DNA from: a virus
Reading direction: 5' to 3' (one strand)
Length of the DNA: 36,785 bases
Virus record (IMG/VR): IMGVR_UViG_3300046171_000077
Location: 1 to 36,785 of that record
The position numbers and the translations under genes were made by a program. The notes under the pieces were generated by a model that was given only the letters and a program-made list of their open reading frames with translations, was not told where the DNA came from and searched no databases. Of this stretch, positions 1-7,521 are shown piece by piece (the first letter of the stretch is position 1; each line of letters opens with the position of its first letter).

Positions 1-915
1 GACTTTAGTAATGCCGCTTGGGTTAAAAACGACACGTCAATCACTTCAAGCGCAGCCACGTCACCAGACGGTGCTAACAATGCGAGCCTCCTAACGGTCA
101 ACTCATCGTCGGTTAGTTATTTAAGAGAGTTCTTTACTATTTCAGCCACGGCTCACACGTTTTCGATTTACGCAAAAGCAGGAACTGCGACTGACATTCA
201 ACTTTATGTTGTTGAGCAAGGCATAACAAGCGGGACCGCTGATGTTAACATTGAAACTGGAGAGGTAACAAATGTTACATCAAACTGGAACGGTGGAGTC
301 ACCACTGAAGATGTTGGTGATGGCTGGTTTAGAATCAAAGGAACAAGGAATTTTACAACAAGCGCACCAAACCACGGTATTGGTATCGCAGCAACTGGTC
401 AAAACGGCCTTAACTGTTACATCTGGGGCGCACAAGTCGAGACCGGAAGTGTCGCCACGTCCTACATCCCCACATCAGGTTCTACCGCGCAACGAGCCTC
501 TGACGAGCTTGTGATTTCCGGCAGTGACTTTAGTGACTTCTTTAATGGAAGCGCGGGAACATTTTTCATCCAAGCCCAGAATAGAACTCCCGAACTTAAC
601 GGTGCAGTCTTGATGGGGCAAAATAGCAATAAGTTATTTTTCTACAAATCAAATCCGAACCGTCTCTCTACGTATGATGGAGGTAGCTTTACACATCACG
701 ATGGACTTGTACCTAATCAACTGTTTAACGCTGCCGTGACTTTTAACACGTCAAACCGAAGTTCATCTTTAGACGGGTCGGCTTTAGATACAGACACTAT
801 TAACACACAATGGGCAGGAGCTGACATTTTAAAAATAGGCTTTGGATACTCAAATAATTTTAATGGTCACTATCGCAGAATCCTCTTTTGGCCTTATAAC
901 TCAGACTCTCTATAA
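1..915 (+). CDS. Tail fibre, C-terminal part (LamG-like); continues from the window's right end
   Basis: The frame is open from base 1 to a TAA at 913-915, giving 304 residues with no start of its own. It continues the frame that runs off the right end of the window: ...NLLPYSE joins DFSNAAW... without a base gained or lost. Residues about 1-160 form a beta-sandwich, carbohydrate-binding-like module ending in a QVETGSVATSYIPTSG motif. Residues about 170-304 look like a LamG/ConA-like lectin domain (GSAGTFFIQAQ near its start). Such modules cap phage fibres and are thought to bind surface glycans; this role is inferred from family resemblance. The next fibre gene starts 3 bases after the stop, so the two are probably co-translated. 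Confidence 0.8.
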   Translation, partial: DFSNAAWVKNDTSITSSAATSPDGANNASLLTVNSSSVSYLREFFTISATAHTFSIYAKAGTATDIQLYVVEQGITSGTADVNIETGEVTNVTSNWNGGVTTEDVGDGWFRIKGTRNFTTSAPNHGIGIAATGQNGLNCYIWGAQVETGSVATSYIPTSGSTAQRASDELVISGSDFSDFFNGSAGTFFIQAQNRTPELNGAVLMGQNSNKLFFYKSNPNRLSTYDGGSFTHHDGLVPNQLFNAAVTFNTSNRSSSLDGSALDTDTINTQWAGADILKIGFGYSNNFNGHYRRILFWPYNSDSL

Positions 916-918
916 CAA

Positions 919-3900
919 ATGGCACTCAATCTATCCACACTGACGAACTCAGCGACATCTGGTGACGTTCTAGCAGAAGCCCTGACGACCGCTGACTTCC
1001 TTGAGAACGTCCCAGTGTTACGCAATCTCTCGCGGGGTTCCAACAAAGGCGGCGATGCGAAACAAGGGACAGCCCTAAACCAGCCTAAAGCGTTGCCGCT
1101 GATTGATGGTGATGGTTATCTGTATGTTCCTGATGTTACTGGAAATAGCTCTTCGACTCCTGACGCTTCGACTCTAGACATTACAGGAAGCCTCACAATT
1201 GAGGTAGACTTTAATCTGGCTAACTATGCAACAGGTAGTTCTCAGCAGATATGTTGGAAGTGGGAGACAAACCAGCAATCATATATTTTAAATCTGCAAG
1301 GAAGTGGACGACTAAGGCTTTTTCTTTCATCTTCAGGCTCTAATCAATCCTTCGCTGAATCTGATGTTCTTCCCTTTGCAAACAACACAAGGGGTCAAAT
1401 AAGAATTACTTATAACCGGACAAACGGAGACGTTTTGTTTTACACTTCTACCGACAAAAAACAGACATGGACTCAGCTTGGAACAACACAGACTATTGGA
1501 CCTTTCGATATTTTTAATTCTACTAGCTCTTTGTTTATAGCTAATCGGTCTAATGGCTCTAACCCTTGCCACGGAGCGATTCACAGTGTTCAAATCTACG
1601 ACAGCGTCACGCCGTCCTCAAGCTCACTTAGATTCAACTGCGACTTCACGGCCACCAACGTGCGCCACGGTGACACCAAGTTTAAATGCGACTCCGGCCA
1701 AGTGGTAACAATCAACCAGTCCGGCAACGACCCAGCCACGGTTATCAAGAAGAGTGTCTTGCGGTTCGATGGTGCAAATACGGCACTTGGAGGTTTGTTA
1801 AACCAGACGATTGATAGCGGTTATTTCTTTGCAGCCTTTAGTGTGCTTGGTAATGGTGGTGAGCCATCCGGCAGAATATTTGGTATTAATTCAACTGGTG
1901 CTTTTGATTATAATGGCACAGGATTTCTTGTAAGTGGCCACAACGGAAACACAAATGACATCGACTCATATTATGGAAATGTCGGGTGGAGACCTCAACA
2001 CGACGGGATGTTTGACGATGCCAACGGTGACATATTACATGAGCTAAAATTTCAAGCGGGAGAGCAAAGAAGTCGGGCGAACAACGCTGACGAAAGAAAT
2101 AGGACCGACACGATGGACCAAATAAGCTCAGAGGAGTTTAAAATTGGAGCTTTAACACTTGCTGGACAAGATGCCGTCGCAATCGACCTAGAATACCTCG
2201 CTCTCTTCCCTGCGTCCATCACCGACGCCCAAGCTGACTCAGTTCGTAATTATATTAATAATAGGAACAACGTCTTTAGTCTCATTGACTCACAAGGCTA
2301 CTATTTCTTTGACCCGCAGATTTTCCCTATCGTTGACCCTGCTGATTTTGTTTCTTACTGGAACGGTAATATTGTTGGTTCAGATAATACACTTAACGCT
2401 TCTGTTAGCCAATCTACAGTCAACGACCAGCCGACACGGGATGGCTACAAGGTTACATTTAACGACAACGCTGACCACCTTGTGGTTGCAAGTCCACTGT
2501 CAGGAGGGCAAGCTGGCTGGCAAATCGTAGGCACGTCACTCGGAACCTTTGCGTATCGCGTGGACAACGATGCGGTCACTGAGCTGAATCTTTTGGGTAA
2601 CCTTGGCAACGCATCGTATCGCCAAGCTGGTGATTTGTATGGTATTATCTTGTTGCCGGAAAGTGCAACAGGTGCTGACATTGAATCTGCGAGGAGACTC
2701 TTAATCGACCGAGGTGCGGCAGATGGCGCGACTAATACAGTTGTGGGGCTTTATTGGTATGGTCGAACTGATATTGTTAATTTTAATAATGTTGATTTAA
2801 GTGGGGTAACTCAGGCTAATTACGCATGGAACACCTGCACAGCTCTTACAAGTTTTGATGTTCCTATGCCGTCACTGACTAGCGCAGTTCAAACTTGGAG
2901 AAATTGCTATGCTCTTAAAAGTTTTTCGACCCAACTCCCATCATTAATTTCTGCGTCTGGAGCATGGACTTACAATACGTCACTCAGCGACTTCAGGACA
3001 ACCGACATCAAGAACTGCACCAACTTCATATCCGCATGGCAAGGCTGCTCTGCCCTAACGTCATTTCCGGCGGGCGCAAAGCTCGGCACGGAGGCGAACA
3101 ATGTGAACTTTAGTAACGCATGGGAGCAAAGCGGACTCACTTCATTCAACACTCCGTTGCCTACAGCATCTACCTGTTCCAGCTCGTGGTGGGGCTGCAC
3201 ATCACTTGCAAGTTTTAGCACTCAGCTTCCCGAAGCTATCAATGCAAGGTTCGCATGGTATAATAATACCGCACTTTCAGACTTTAAAACTACCGACATC
3301 AAGAACTGCGCCGACTTCACGTCCGCATGGCAAGGCTGCTCGTCCCTAAGTTCATTTCCGGCGGGCGCAAAGCTCGGCACGGAGGCGAACAATGTGAACT
3401 TTAGTAACGCATGGGAGCAAAGCGGACTCACTTCATTCAACACTCCGTTGCCTACAGCATCTACCTGTTCCAGCTCGTGGTGGGGCTGCACATCACTTGC
3501 AAGTTTTAGCACTCAGCTTCCCGAAGCTATCAATGCAAGGTTCGCATGGTATAATAATACCGCACTTTCAGACTTTAAAACTACCGACATCAAGAACTGC
3601 GCCGACTTCACGTCCGCATGGCAAGGCTGCTCGTCCCTAAGTTCATTTCCGGCGGGCGCAAAGCTCGGCACGGAGGCGAACAATGTGAACTTTACGAGGT
3701 CATGGCAGTCTAGTGGACTTACTTCTTTTAGCACTCCGCTTCCGACAGCGACCAATTTAGCGGCTGCATTTAGGTTTTGTAATCCGCTTGTTAGTTTTAC
3801 GCTAGATGACCTACCTCTTGTTACATCAGTAGCCACGACTTGGCAAAACACTCGTTTCCAATCTTTTTCGACAAAGCTTCCAAAAGTAACAAGCTGTTAC

Positions 3901-4248
3901 GCTGCTTGGTACGGAAATTCCGCGCTTGTTGATTTCTCGGCAGACGTCTTTGCTAACTGGAATCCCTCAAGCATTTCAAGCGGAGTCTTTAACATAGCAT
4001 GGGACGGCTGCACGTCACTCACCGCTCAATCGGTCGAGAACATACTGACAGCCATCGACGCATCAGGCAAATACGCAACATCCGACGGTGACCCTTATCA
4101 AAATACAGTGAATACACAACTCGCTGACGCTGGTATCGACATCGACTACGATGGAACAACTCCCAGTGCCGCGACTGACAGTGCAATAACATCTCTACGA
4201 GGTAAAGGCTGGGTAATTTTTATTAACGGCGTGGAAAGAATACCATAA
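919..4248 (+). CDS. Large tail-fibre/adhesin with LamG-like domain and Trp/Cys solenoid repeats
   Basis: This is a 1109-residue protein starting at the ATG right after the upstream fibre's stop. Residues about 85-240 resemble a LamG/ConA-like fold (LDITGSLTIEVDF near its start). A second beta-rich region covers about 280-450. From about residue 615 to 1040 there are irregular repeats of 22-25 residues with the core [A/T]W..C.[SA]L.SF. They resemble BspA-type leucine-rich repeats, with Trp where those have Met or Phe. Residues 715-908 hold two near-identical 97-residue units (see the DNA repeat at 3061-3694). The C-terminus (LTAQSVENILTAID, then GKGWVIFINGVERIP) resembles the usual cap of such solenoids. 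Position among fibre genes and domain make-up suggest a receptor-binding virion protein. No transmembrane or signal segment is seen. Confidence 0.7.
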   Translation: MALNLSTLTNSATSGDVLAEALTTADFLENVPVLRNLSRGSNKGGDAKQGTALNQPKALPLIDGDGYLYVPDVTGNSSSTPDASTLDITGSLTIEVDFNLANYATGSSQQICWKWETNQQSYILNLQGSGRLRLFLSSSGSNQSFAESDVLPFANNTRGQIRITYNRTNGDVLFYTSTDKKQTWTQLGTTQTIGPFDIFNSTSSLFIANRSNGSNPCHGAIHSVQIYDSVTPSSSSLRFNCDFTATNVRHGDTKFKCDSGQVVTINQSGNDPATVIKKSVLRFDGANTALGGLLNQTIDSGYFFAAFSVLGNGGEPSGRIFGINSTGAFDYNGTGFLVSGHNGNTNDIDSYYGNVGWRPQHDGMFDDANGDILHELKFQAGEQRSRANNADERNRTDTMDQISSEEFKIGALTLAGQDAVAIDLEYLALFPASITDAQADSVRNYINNRNNVFSLIDSQGYYFFDPQIFPIVDPADFVSYWNGNIVGSDNTLNASVSQSTVNDQPTRDGYKVTFNDNADHLVVASPLSGGQAGWQIVGTSLGTFAYRVDNDAVTELNLLGNLGNASYRQAGDLYGIILLPESATGADIESARRLLIDRGAADGATNTVVGLYWYGRTDIVNFNNVDLSGVTQANYAWNTCTALTSFDVPMPSLTSAVQTWRNCYALKSFSTQLPSLISASGAWTYNTSLSDFRTTDIKNCTNFISAWQGCSALTSFPAGAKLGTEANNVNFSNAWEQSGLTSFNTPLPTASTCSSSWWGCTSLASFSTQLPEAINARFAWYNNTALSDFKTTDIKNCADFTSAWQGCSSLSSFPAGAKLGTEANNVNFSNAWEQSGLTSFNTPLPTASTCSSSWWGCTSLASFSTQLPEAINARFAWYNNTALSDFKTTDIKNCADFTSAWQGCSSLSSFPAGAKLGTEANNVNFTRSWQSSGLTSFSTPLPTATNLAAAFRFCNPLVSFTLDDLPLVTSVATTWQNTRFQSFSTKLPKVTSCYAAWYGNSALVDFSADVFANWNPSSISSGVFNIAWDGCTSLTAQSVENILTAIDASGKYATSDGDPYQNTVNTQLADAGIDIDYDGTTPSAATDSAITSLRGKGWVIFINGVERIP
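3061..3694 (+). repeat. Tandem 291-bp direct repeat (two full units plus 52 bp of a third)
   Basis: Unit 1 is 3061-3351, unit 2 is 3352-3642, and a third partial unit runs 3643-3694 before diverging at ACGAGG. By eye the units look identical, while the flanking solenoid repeats are clearly diverged. The period is exactly 97 codons, so the reading frame of the fibre gene is kept. This looks like a recent in-frame duplication of about four solenoid repeats. Confidence 0.9.
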
Positions 4249-4250
4249 TT

Positions 4251-4586
4251 ATGACAGACGAAACCCATAGATTCTTTAGGTTCAGCAACGAGGCATCCTA
4301 CGAGCAGCTCACGACCGCCGGAAACGAAGCCCGAGGTCTACCAGACGGCAACGGCACTGACAGGTGGTTGGCACTGTGGGATAACACCTTTCTCGACCCT
4401 GAGACCAACAGCGACAGGTTGTATTGTGTTAAGCGCAGTGGCATCCTTGAGACCGACGACTTTGACCTAGATGGTATCGAAGAGATTAACCTTGAGACCT
4501 ACCTTCAACGCCTACACTGGGAGCCGCCTATCGAAGAAGACCTTGAGATGGAAGATGAGTTAGAACTACTAGACCTACCTGACTAA
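4251..4586 (+). CDS. Small acidic protein downstream of the fibre (unknown function)
   Basis: This 111-residue protein starts 2 bases after the fibre stop, and its TAA overlaps the next ATG (TAATG). It is rich in Asp and Glu, especially at the C-terminus (EEDLEMEDELELLDLPD), and has no membrane segment. Its N-terminal half aligns by eye with that of the next gene: both have an FR[FY] start, then an ARGLPD or DRGYPN motif, then R...DD....D spacing. The two are probably old paralogues. The position directly behind the fibre genes would suit a fibre assembly chaperone or a small fibre-associated protein, but nothing in the sequence proves this. I do not recognise the family. Confidence 0.6.
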   Translation: MTDETHRFFRFSNEASYEQLTTAGNEARGLPDGNGTDRWLALWDNTFLDPETNSDRLYCVKRSGILETDDFDLDGIEEINLETYLQRLHWEPPIEEDLEMEDELELLDLPD

Positions 4587-4927
4587 TGGACGAACAACAA
4601 GAACCACTCACAGACATTGAGCAATCCCGCGCTGATACAGGGTTTCGATACTATGTTGTTCAGCCCGACGAACTCTACACGGGACTTGTTGCAGCCGTAG
4701 ACTCTGACAGGGGCTATCCGAACAAACAAGGCACAACACTTACCGGACTACCACCTGTGGCTAACCTGGCTGAAGCTACTGATGGTAGTGGACGACTAAT
4801 AGCCATCGACTGCTGGAGATTCACCGCTAACGATGACGCGATGCTTGAAGATGCCGAGGGTGTCCAAGAGCTTACTCAGTTAGAGTTCCTGGCGATCAAG
4901 CCTGAGCCACAAAGTGAGCTAGAATAA
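4586..4927 (+). CDS. Small protein, probable paralogue of the preceding gene (unknown function)
   Basis: The protein has 113 residues. Its ATG overlaps the preceding stop, and its own stop overlaps the holin ATG, so this block is tightly coupled from the fibre gene into the lysis genes. Shared pattern with the preceding protein: an FRYY motif near residue 21, DRGYPNKQGT in the middle, and an acidic C-terminal third. It is soluble, with no signal peptide. A fibre accessory or chaperone role is possible by position only. Confidence 0.6.
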   Translation: MDEQQEPLTDIEQSRADTGFRYYVVQPDELYTGLVAAVDSDRGYPNKQGTTLTGLPPVANLAEATDGSGRLIAIDCWRFTANDDAMLEDAEGVQELTQLEFLAIKPEPQSELE

Positions 4928-5103
4928 TGAATAACCATTTAACACACCCGATCACAGGAATGATAGCCAGCTCATGGTCAGCGATCTCGGCCTATTTTGA
5001 CTACTTTGAAATGGCTGTTGGATTTATTTCGGCGGTCATAGCCCTGCTAATCGGAATACTTTCTTTGATAAACCAATGGCGGAGGTTTAAAAAAGGCGAA
5101 TGA
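4927..5103 (+). CDS. Small holin-like membrane protein
   Basis: This 58-residue protein has one strong transmembrane segment at about residues 29-48 (MAVGFISAVIALLIGILSLI), followed by a basic tail (QWRRFKKGE). Its ATG overlaps the preceding stop and its TGA overlaps the next ATG. Size, hydrophobic core, charged C-terminus and position immediately before spanin and endolysin genes fit a holin that permits or times endolysin release through the inner membrane. A second holin candidate lies at 35484, so one of the two may be an antiholin or pinholin partner. The function is inferred, since holins share little sequence. Confidence 0.65.
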   Translation: MNNHLTHPITGMIASSWSAISAYFDYFEMAVGFISAVIALLIGILSLINQWRRFKKGE

Positions 5104-5300
5104 TGAAGCTTTTGACAGCAGCGCTTCAAGCCTATGTCGCTTATACAAACTTAAAACTGAGGAGATATATTGATGACCTGGAAGACGAAATTGATAAGCT
5201 GGCTAGCGTTGGTGATGCTGCTTCCGTCTTGCGGATTGAACGGCTCTCAAAAAGAATTAAACGCGAGCAGCTTCGATCCTCCGGTGATAACTCTGACTGA
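5100..5300 (+). CDS. Inner-membrane spanin-like protein (Rz-like)
   Basis: This 66-residue protein overlaps the holin stop by ATGA. It has a mildly hydrophobic N-terminus (residues 2-18) and then a charged, heptad-like helix with alternating Asp/Glu and Lys/Arg (DDLEDEIDKL, then RIERLSKRIKREQL), as in i-spanins. The main support is the next gene: a lipoprotein is encoded in another frame inside and beyond this gene, which is the classic Rz/Rz1 arrangement. The protein is shorter than lambda Rz and its membrane anchor is weak, so the call rests on context. Confidence 0.6.
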   Translation: MMKLLTAALQAYVAYTNLKLRRYIDDLEDEIDKLASVGDAASVLRIERLSKRIKREQLRSSGDNSD

Positions 5301-5403
5301 TGGCCGGCTTTATACATTTCAAGAGGTTTCGATGATCGGTAGAGGCCAGAAGTATTATAGTCAATATGTCTGGCAACGTGCATTAATTACCGGACAGAAA
5401 TGA
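5173..5403 (+). CDS. Outer-membrane lipoprotein spanin (Rz1-like)
   Basis: This 76-residue protein starts at ATG 5173, 8 bases after a GGAG Shine-Dalgarno core at 5161-5164. An in-frame TTG just upstream at 5170 is less likely. Residues 1-20 are a lipoprotein signal: basic start (TWKTK), hydrophobic stretch, lipobox LPSC with Cys20. The mature part is short and soluble. The gene begins inside the i-spanin-like gene in a different frame and runs 103 bases past it. o-Spanins pair with i-spanins to fuse inner and outer membranes in Gram-negative lysis. Its stop overlaps the endolysin ATG. Confidence 0.75.
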   Translation: MTWKTKLISWLALVMLLPSCGLNGSQKELNASSFDPPVITLTDGRLYTFQEVSMIGRGQKYYSQYVWQRALITGQK

Positions 5404-6005
5404 AATCAATATTTGAAAAGCTAATAGCTATTTTCTCGCGCAAACCAAAGCCGAGGATCAAGAAGGTATTGATTTGTGTGGGCCACTCTAGAATGGGCGA
5501 TAAAGGCGCTGTGAGCCGAGGCAACGTCAGTGAGTGGGCTTATAATCAATACGTGGCTGAAAAGCTACGAGAGAAGCTTACAGAGCGTTCTATATCATCA
5601 ACAGTTATTTCCGAGACTCCATTTAAAAGCTATCACAAATCCTGCTCGTATTTAGCTGAACAATCTTGGGGGTTTGATTGCGTGATTGAACTTCATTTTA
5701 ATTGTCATAGTCCTAGTGCTAACGGGTTTGAATATCTGTATTGCGCCGGAAGTAAAGAAGGACAGAAATTAGCAGAGGCATTTCGTAAAATCCACTCGGA
5801 GGTTGTGCCAGGTCAGAAGGATAGAGGCGTTAAGGCGATTAGCCAAGGAGGTAGAGGTTACAGGTTCTTATCAAAGACAAAGCCACCTGCCGCTATACTG
5901 GAGCCGTTTTTTGCTAGCAATGCCAAGGAGTGGGTTTTATTTGACGGCATGGAGTCAGAGCTAGCTCAGATCTACTGCGATGCTCTAGTTGATTACTTGG
6001 CGTAA
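5400..6005 (+). CDS. Endolysin, N-acetylmuramoyl-L-alanine amidase (Amidase_3 type)
   Basis: The protein has 201 residues. It matches the zinc amidase pattern of the Amidase_3 family: ICVGHS with His29 followed by D.GA, Glu45 in the first helix, IELHFN with His99, and LEPFF with the likely catalytic Glu168. These enzymes cut the bond between N-acetylmuramic acid and L-alanine in peptidoglycan. There is no signal peptide, so it needs a holin to reach the wall. Residues 1-20 (basic and hydrophobic) come before the catalytic domain, and no separate wall-binding domain is visible, as is usual for Gram-negative phages. It is the last gene of the lysis cassette; an AT-rich intergenic region follows. 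Confidence 0.88.
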   Translation: MKSIFEKLIAIFSRKPKPRIKKVLICVGHSRMGDKGAVSRGNVSEWAYNQYVAEKLREKLTERSISSTVISETPFKSYHKSCSYLAEQSWGFDCVIELHFNCHSPSANGFEYLYCAGSKEGQKLAEAFRKIHSEVVPGQKDRGVKAISQGGRGYRFLSKTKPPAAILEPFFASNAKEWVLFDGMESELAQIYCDALVDYLA

Positions 6006-6036
6006 AACACGCAATTAAAATAATTTAAGAAATTTA

Positions 6037-6060
6037 TTTGACTCGGTTCTATTTTTGACT
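6037..6060 (+). promoter_or_regulatory. Repeated TTTGACT elements upstream of the RHH gene (possible promoter/operator)
   Basis: Two TTTGACT heptamers lie at 6037-6043 and 6054-6060, 17 bp apart, in the AT-rich gap between the lysis and early genes. Each contains a good -35 (TTGACT), but no convincing -10 lies 17 bp downstream of either. The repeat could equally be an operator for the RHH protein encoded 37 bp downstream, since such proteins bind direct repeats. The assignment is uncertain. Confidence 0.35.
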
Positions 6061-6096
6061 ACGTTTCATTTATCAGCGCAAGGCTGACCTAAAAAA

Positions 6097-6225
6097 ATGA
6101 AACTAATACAAGTTGACCAAGAGACACATCAGGCACTTAAGGTGCTTGCCGTTACAAAGGGAGTAAGCCTTAAAGACTTAGTCCAGAACCTGCTTAGCAA
6201 AGCATTAAAAGGAGCCAGAAAATGA
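6097..6225 (+). CDS. Small ribbon-helix-helix DNA-binding protein (Arc/CopG-like)
   Basis: This 42-residue gene is the first of the early region. It reads as a minimal RHH fold: a short strand (KLIQVDQETHQ), helix A (ALKVLAVTKG), then VSLKDLVQNLLSKALKGA as helix B. RHH dimers insert the strand into the major groove and usually repress their own promoter. Its TGA overlaps the next ATG (ATGA). The next gene's Shine-Dalgarno (AAGGAG) lies inside this gene. As the only obvious transcription-factor-like protein near an upstream promoter region, it may control early genes; that is inference. Confidence 0.65.
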   Translation: MKLIQVDQETHQALKVLAVTKGVSLKDLVQNLLSKALKGARK

Positions 6226-6479
6226 AAGAGCTTATGATTGGAGCTGCGATCTTTCTTAGTCTTTCCACGCTCGTTATGTGGGTGTTTGCTAGCTCGCGAG
6301 CAGTTGAGAAGGCTAGAATTCAAGAGATGGCTCACAAGCTGTATCTTCGTCCGAATTTTGAGCTTCTTGAAATTAAGGAGCTTTTGATCGGGGGATATTA
6401 CGAGTTGAGCGAATACGAGGTCGCTGAAAGAATTGAGGCTATCAATATCGCTTTAAACGCGAAACAAAGGACATATTAA
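6222..6479 (+). CDS. Small protein with an N-terminal membrane anchor (unknown function)
   Basis: This 85-residue protein is preceded by a good Shine-Dalgarno (AAGGAG, 7 bases upstream). Residues 4-25 are a hydrophobic helix (IGAAIFLSLSTLVMWVFASS). A charged, mostly helical cytoplasmic or periplasmic part follows. I do not recognise the family. Its place at the front of the early region is typical of small host-takeover proteins, but no function can be read from it. Confidence 0.6.
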   Translation: MKELMIGAAIFLSLSTLVMWVFASSRAVEKARIQEMAHKLYLRPNFELLEIKELLIGGYYELSEYEVAERIEAINIALNAKQRTY

Positions 6480-6480
6480 A

Positions 6481-6672
6481 ATGGACATTTACGAAGAGGG
6501 TAAAAAGTCAGCTTTAATCAAAGAAGCTGAGCGAAAAGCCAGATACGCTCCTAATGAGCGCTGGGACGCCATAGAAGCTGGAGTGGCCCGAATCAGGGCT
6601 AATGAGAGCCAGGAATACAAAGCGGCGCGAGAAGCCGCCTACGCGCAAGCTAGAAAGAACCTTGGACTATGA
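6481..6672 (+). CDS. Small helical protein (unknown function)
   Basis: The protein has 63 residues. It is highly charged and rich in Ala, Glu, Lys and Arg, and probably all helical, with no membrane segment or cysteines. It starts 1 base after the previous stop. An AAAGGA sequence lies about 11 bases before the ATG. Its end overlaps the next gene by 4 bases. The family is not recognised. Confidence 0.55.
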   Translation: MDIYEEGKKSALIKEAERKARYAPNERWDAIEAGVARIRANESQEYKAAREAAYAQARKNLGL

Positions 6673-6866
6673 AAATCAAAACACAAAAGCGCCAGATATT
6701 AGCGCATTTAGAAAACGGTGGAAGCCTCACTACACTTGGGGCATTTAAAAAATTCGGATGCACTCGTCTTGCGGCAAGGGTCTTAGACCTACGCCGCGAT
6801 GGTCATCCAGTAAAATCAGAAAGAATAAGCGTGAACGGAAAACACGTTGCGAAATATTCCATTTAA
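6669..6866 (+). CDS. Small helix-turn-helix protein (HTH_39-like)
   Basis: The 65 residues follow the pattern of short phage winged-HTH proteins: QKRQILAHLENGGSLTTLGA (helices 1 and 2), FGCTRLAARVLDLRRDGHPV (recognition helix and turn), then a beta wing (KSERISVNGKHVAKYSI). This fits the Pfam helix-turn-helix family often found beside phage recombination genes. It overlaps the upstream stop by ATGA. Whether it regulates transcription or assists replication cannot be told. Confidence 0.65.
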   Translation: MKIKTQKRQILAHLENGGSLTTLGAFKKFGCTRLAARVLDLRRDGHPVKSERISVNGKHVAKYSI

Positions 6867-6870
6867 CGAC

Positions 6871-7521
6871 ATGAACGAAATAACACAAAATAAGAAGGGC
6901 AATGCTTTACAAGAGCTTGCGGAGAGACTTGGCAGCAACTCAAAGAGGACTGCTGAAATACTAAAAGCTACGGCTTTCAAGAGCTGCAAGAACGATGAGC
7001 AGTTCGCATCATTGGTAATCGTGGCTAACACCTATGGACTAAACCCCTTACTAAAAGAGCTTTACGCTTTTCCTGGCAAGGGCGGTGAAATTGTTCCAAT
7101 TGTCTCTATTGACGGCTGGCTTCGGATTATTAACGACCATCCCCAAATGAACGGGATGAGCGAGGAGTGGGCCGAGGATGGTTCTTGGTGTGAAATCAAG
7201 ATACACCGGAAGGATCGTGAGCATCCTACCACGCATCGTGAGTATCTAGAGGAGGTAAAGCGTAACACCGAGCCTTGGCGTCAGCACCCTCGCCGGATGT
7301 TAAAGTGGAAGTCCATTATCCAATGTGGGCGTGTAGCTTTCGGCTTTGGTGGCATTCACGACGAGGACGAGGGCCGCGACATTGCTGGGTTCCGTGACGT
7401 AACGCCGGCTTCTCCGGTTACAAGAGTTCGCGAAATCGCGGTTGATCCTTTTGAGGATGTGATTGAGACCGAGATTGAGCCAGACACTGAGGATCTCTTT
7501 AGTCAGGAGGGATCGAAATGA
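6871..7521 (+). CDS. bet: Single-strand annealing recombinase (Bet/RecT family)
   Basis: The protein has 216 residues from ATG 6871, 4 bases after the previous stop. An in-frame TTG at 6847 would overlap the upstream gene and is less likely. It shows the Bet core: YGLNPLLKELYAFPGKGG, then IVSIDGWLRIIN, a C-terminal basic region (RRMLKWKSIIQCGRVAFGFGG), and DEDEGRDIAG. Bet proteins anneal complementary single strands during phage recombination and replication. The next gene is the matching exonuclease and overlaps by ATGA, giving a Red-like pair. The acidic C-terminal tail may bind SSB or the exonuclease (inference). Confidence 0.88.
   Translation: MNEITQNKKGNALQELAERLGSNSKRTAEILKATAFKSCKNDEQFASLVIVANTYGLNPLLKELYAFPGKGGEIVPIVSIDGWLRIINDHPQMNGMSEEWAEDGSWCEIKIHRKDREHPTTHREYLEEVKRNTEPWRQHPRRMLKWKSIIQCGRVAFGFGGIHDEDEGRDIAGFRDVTPASPVTRVREIAVDPFEDVIETEIEPDTEDLFSQEGSK

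Noticed and set aside
272-514. 80-codon + frame near the left end
   Set aside because: It lies in another phase inside the fibre frame 1-915, which has recognisable motifs.
2970-3851. Long minus-strand frames opposite the solenoid repeats
   Set aside because: They repeat with the same 291-bp period and are mirror images of the + strand fibre gene, without ribosome sites or protein-like composition.
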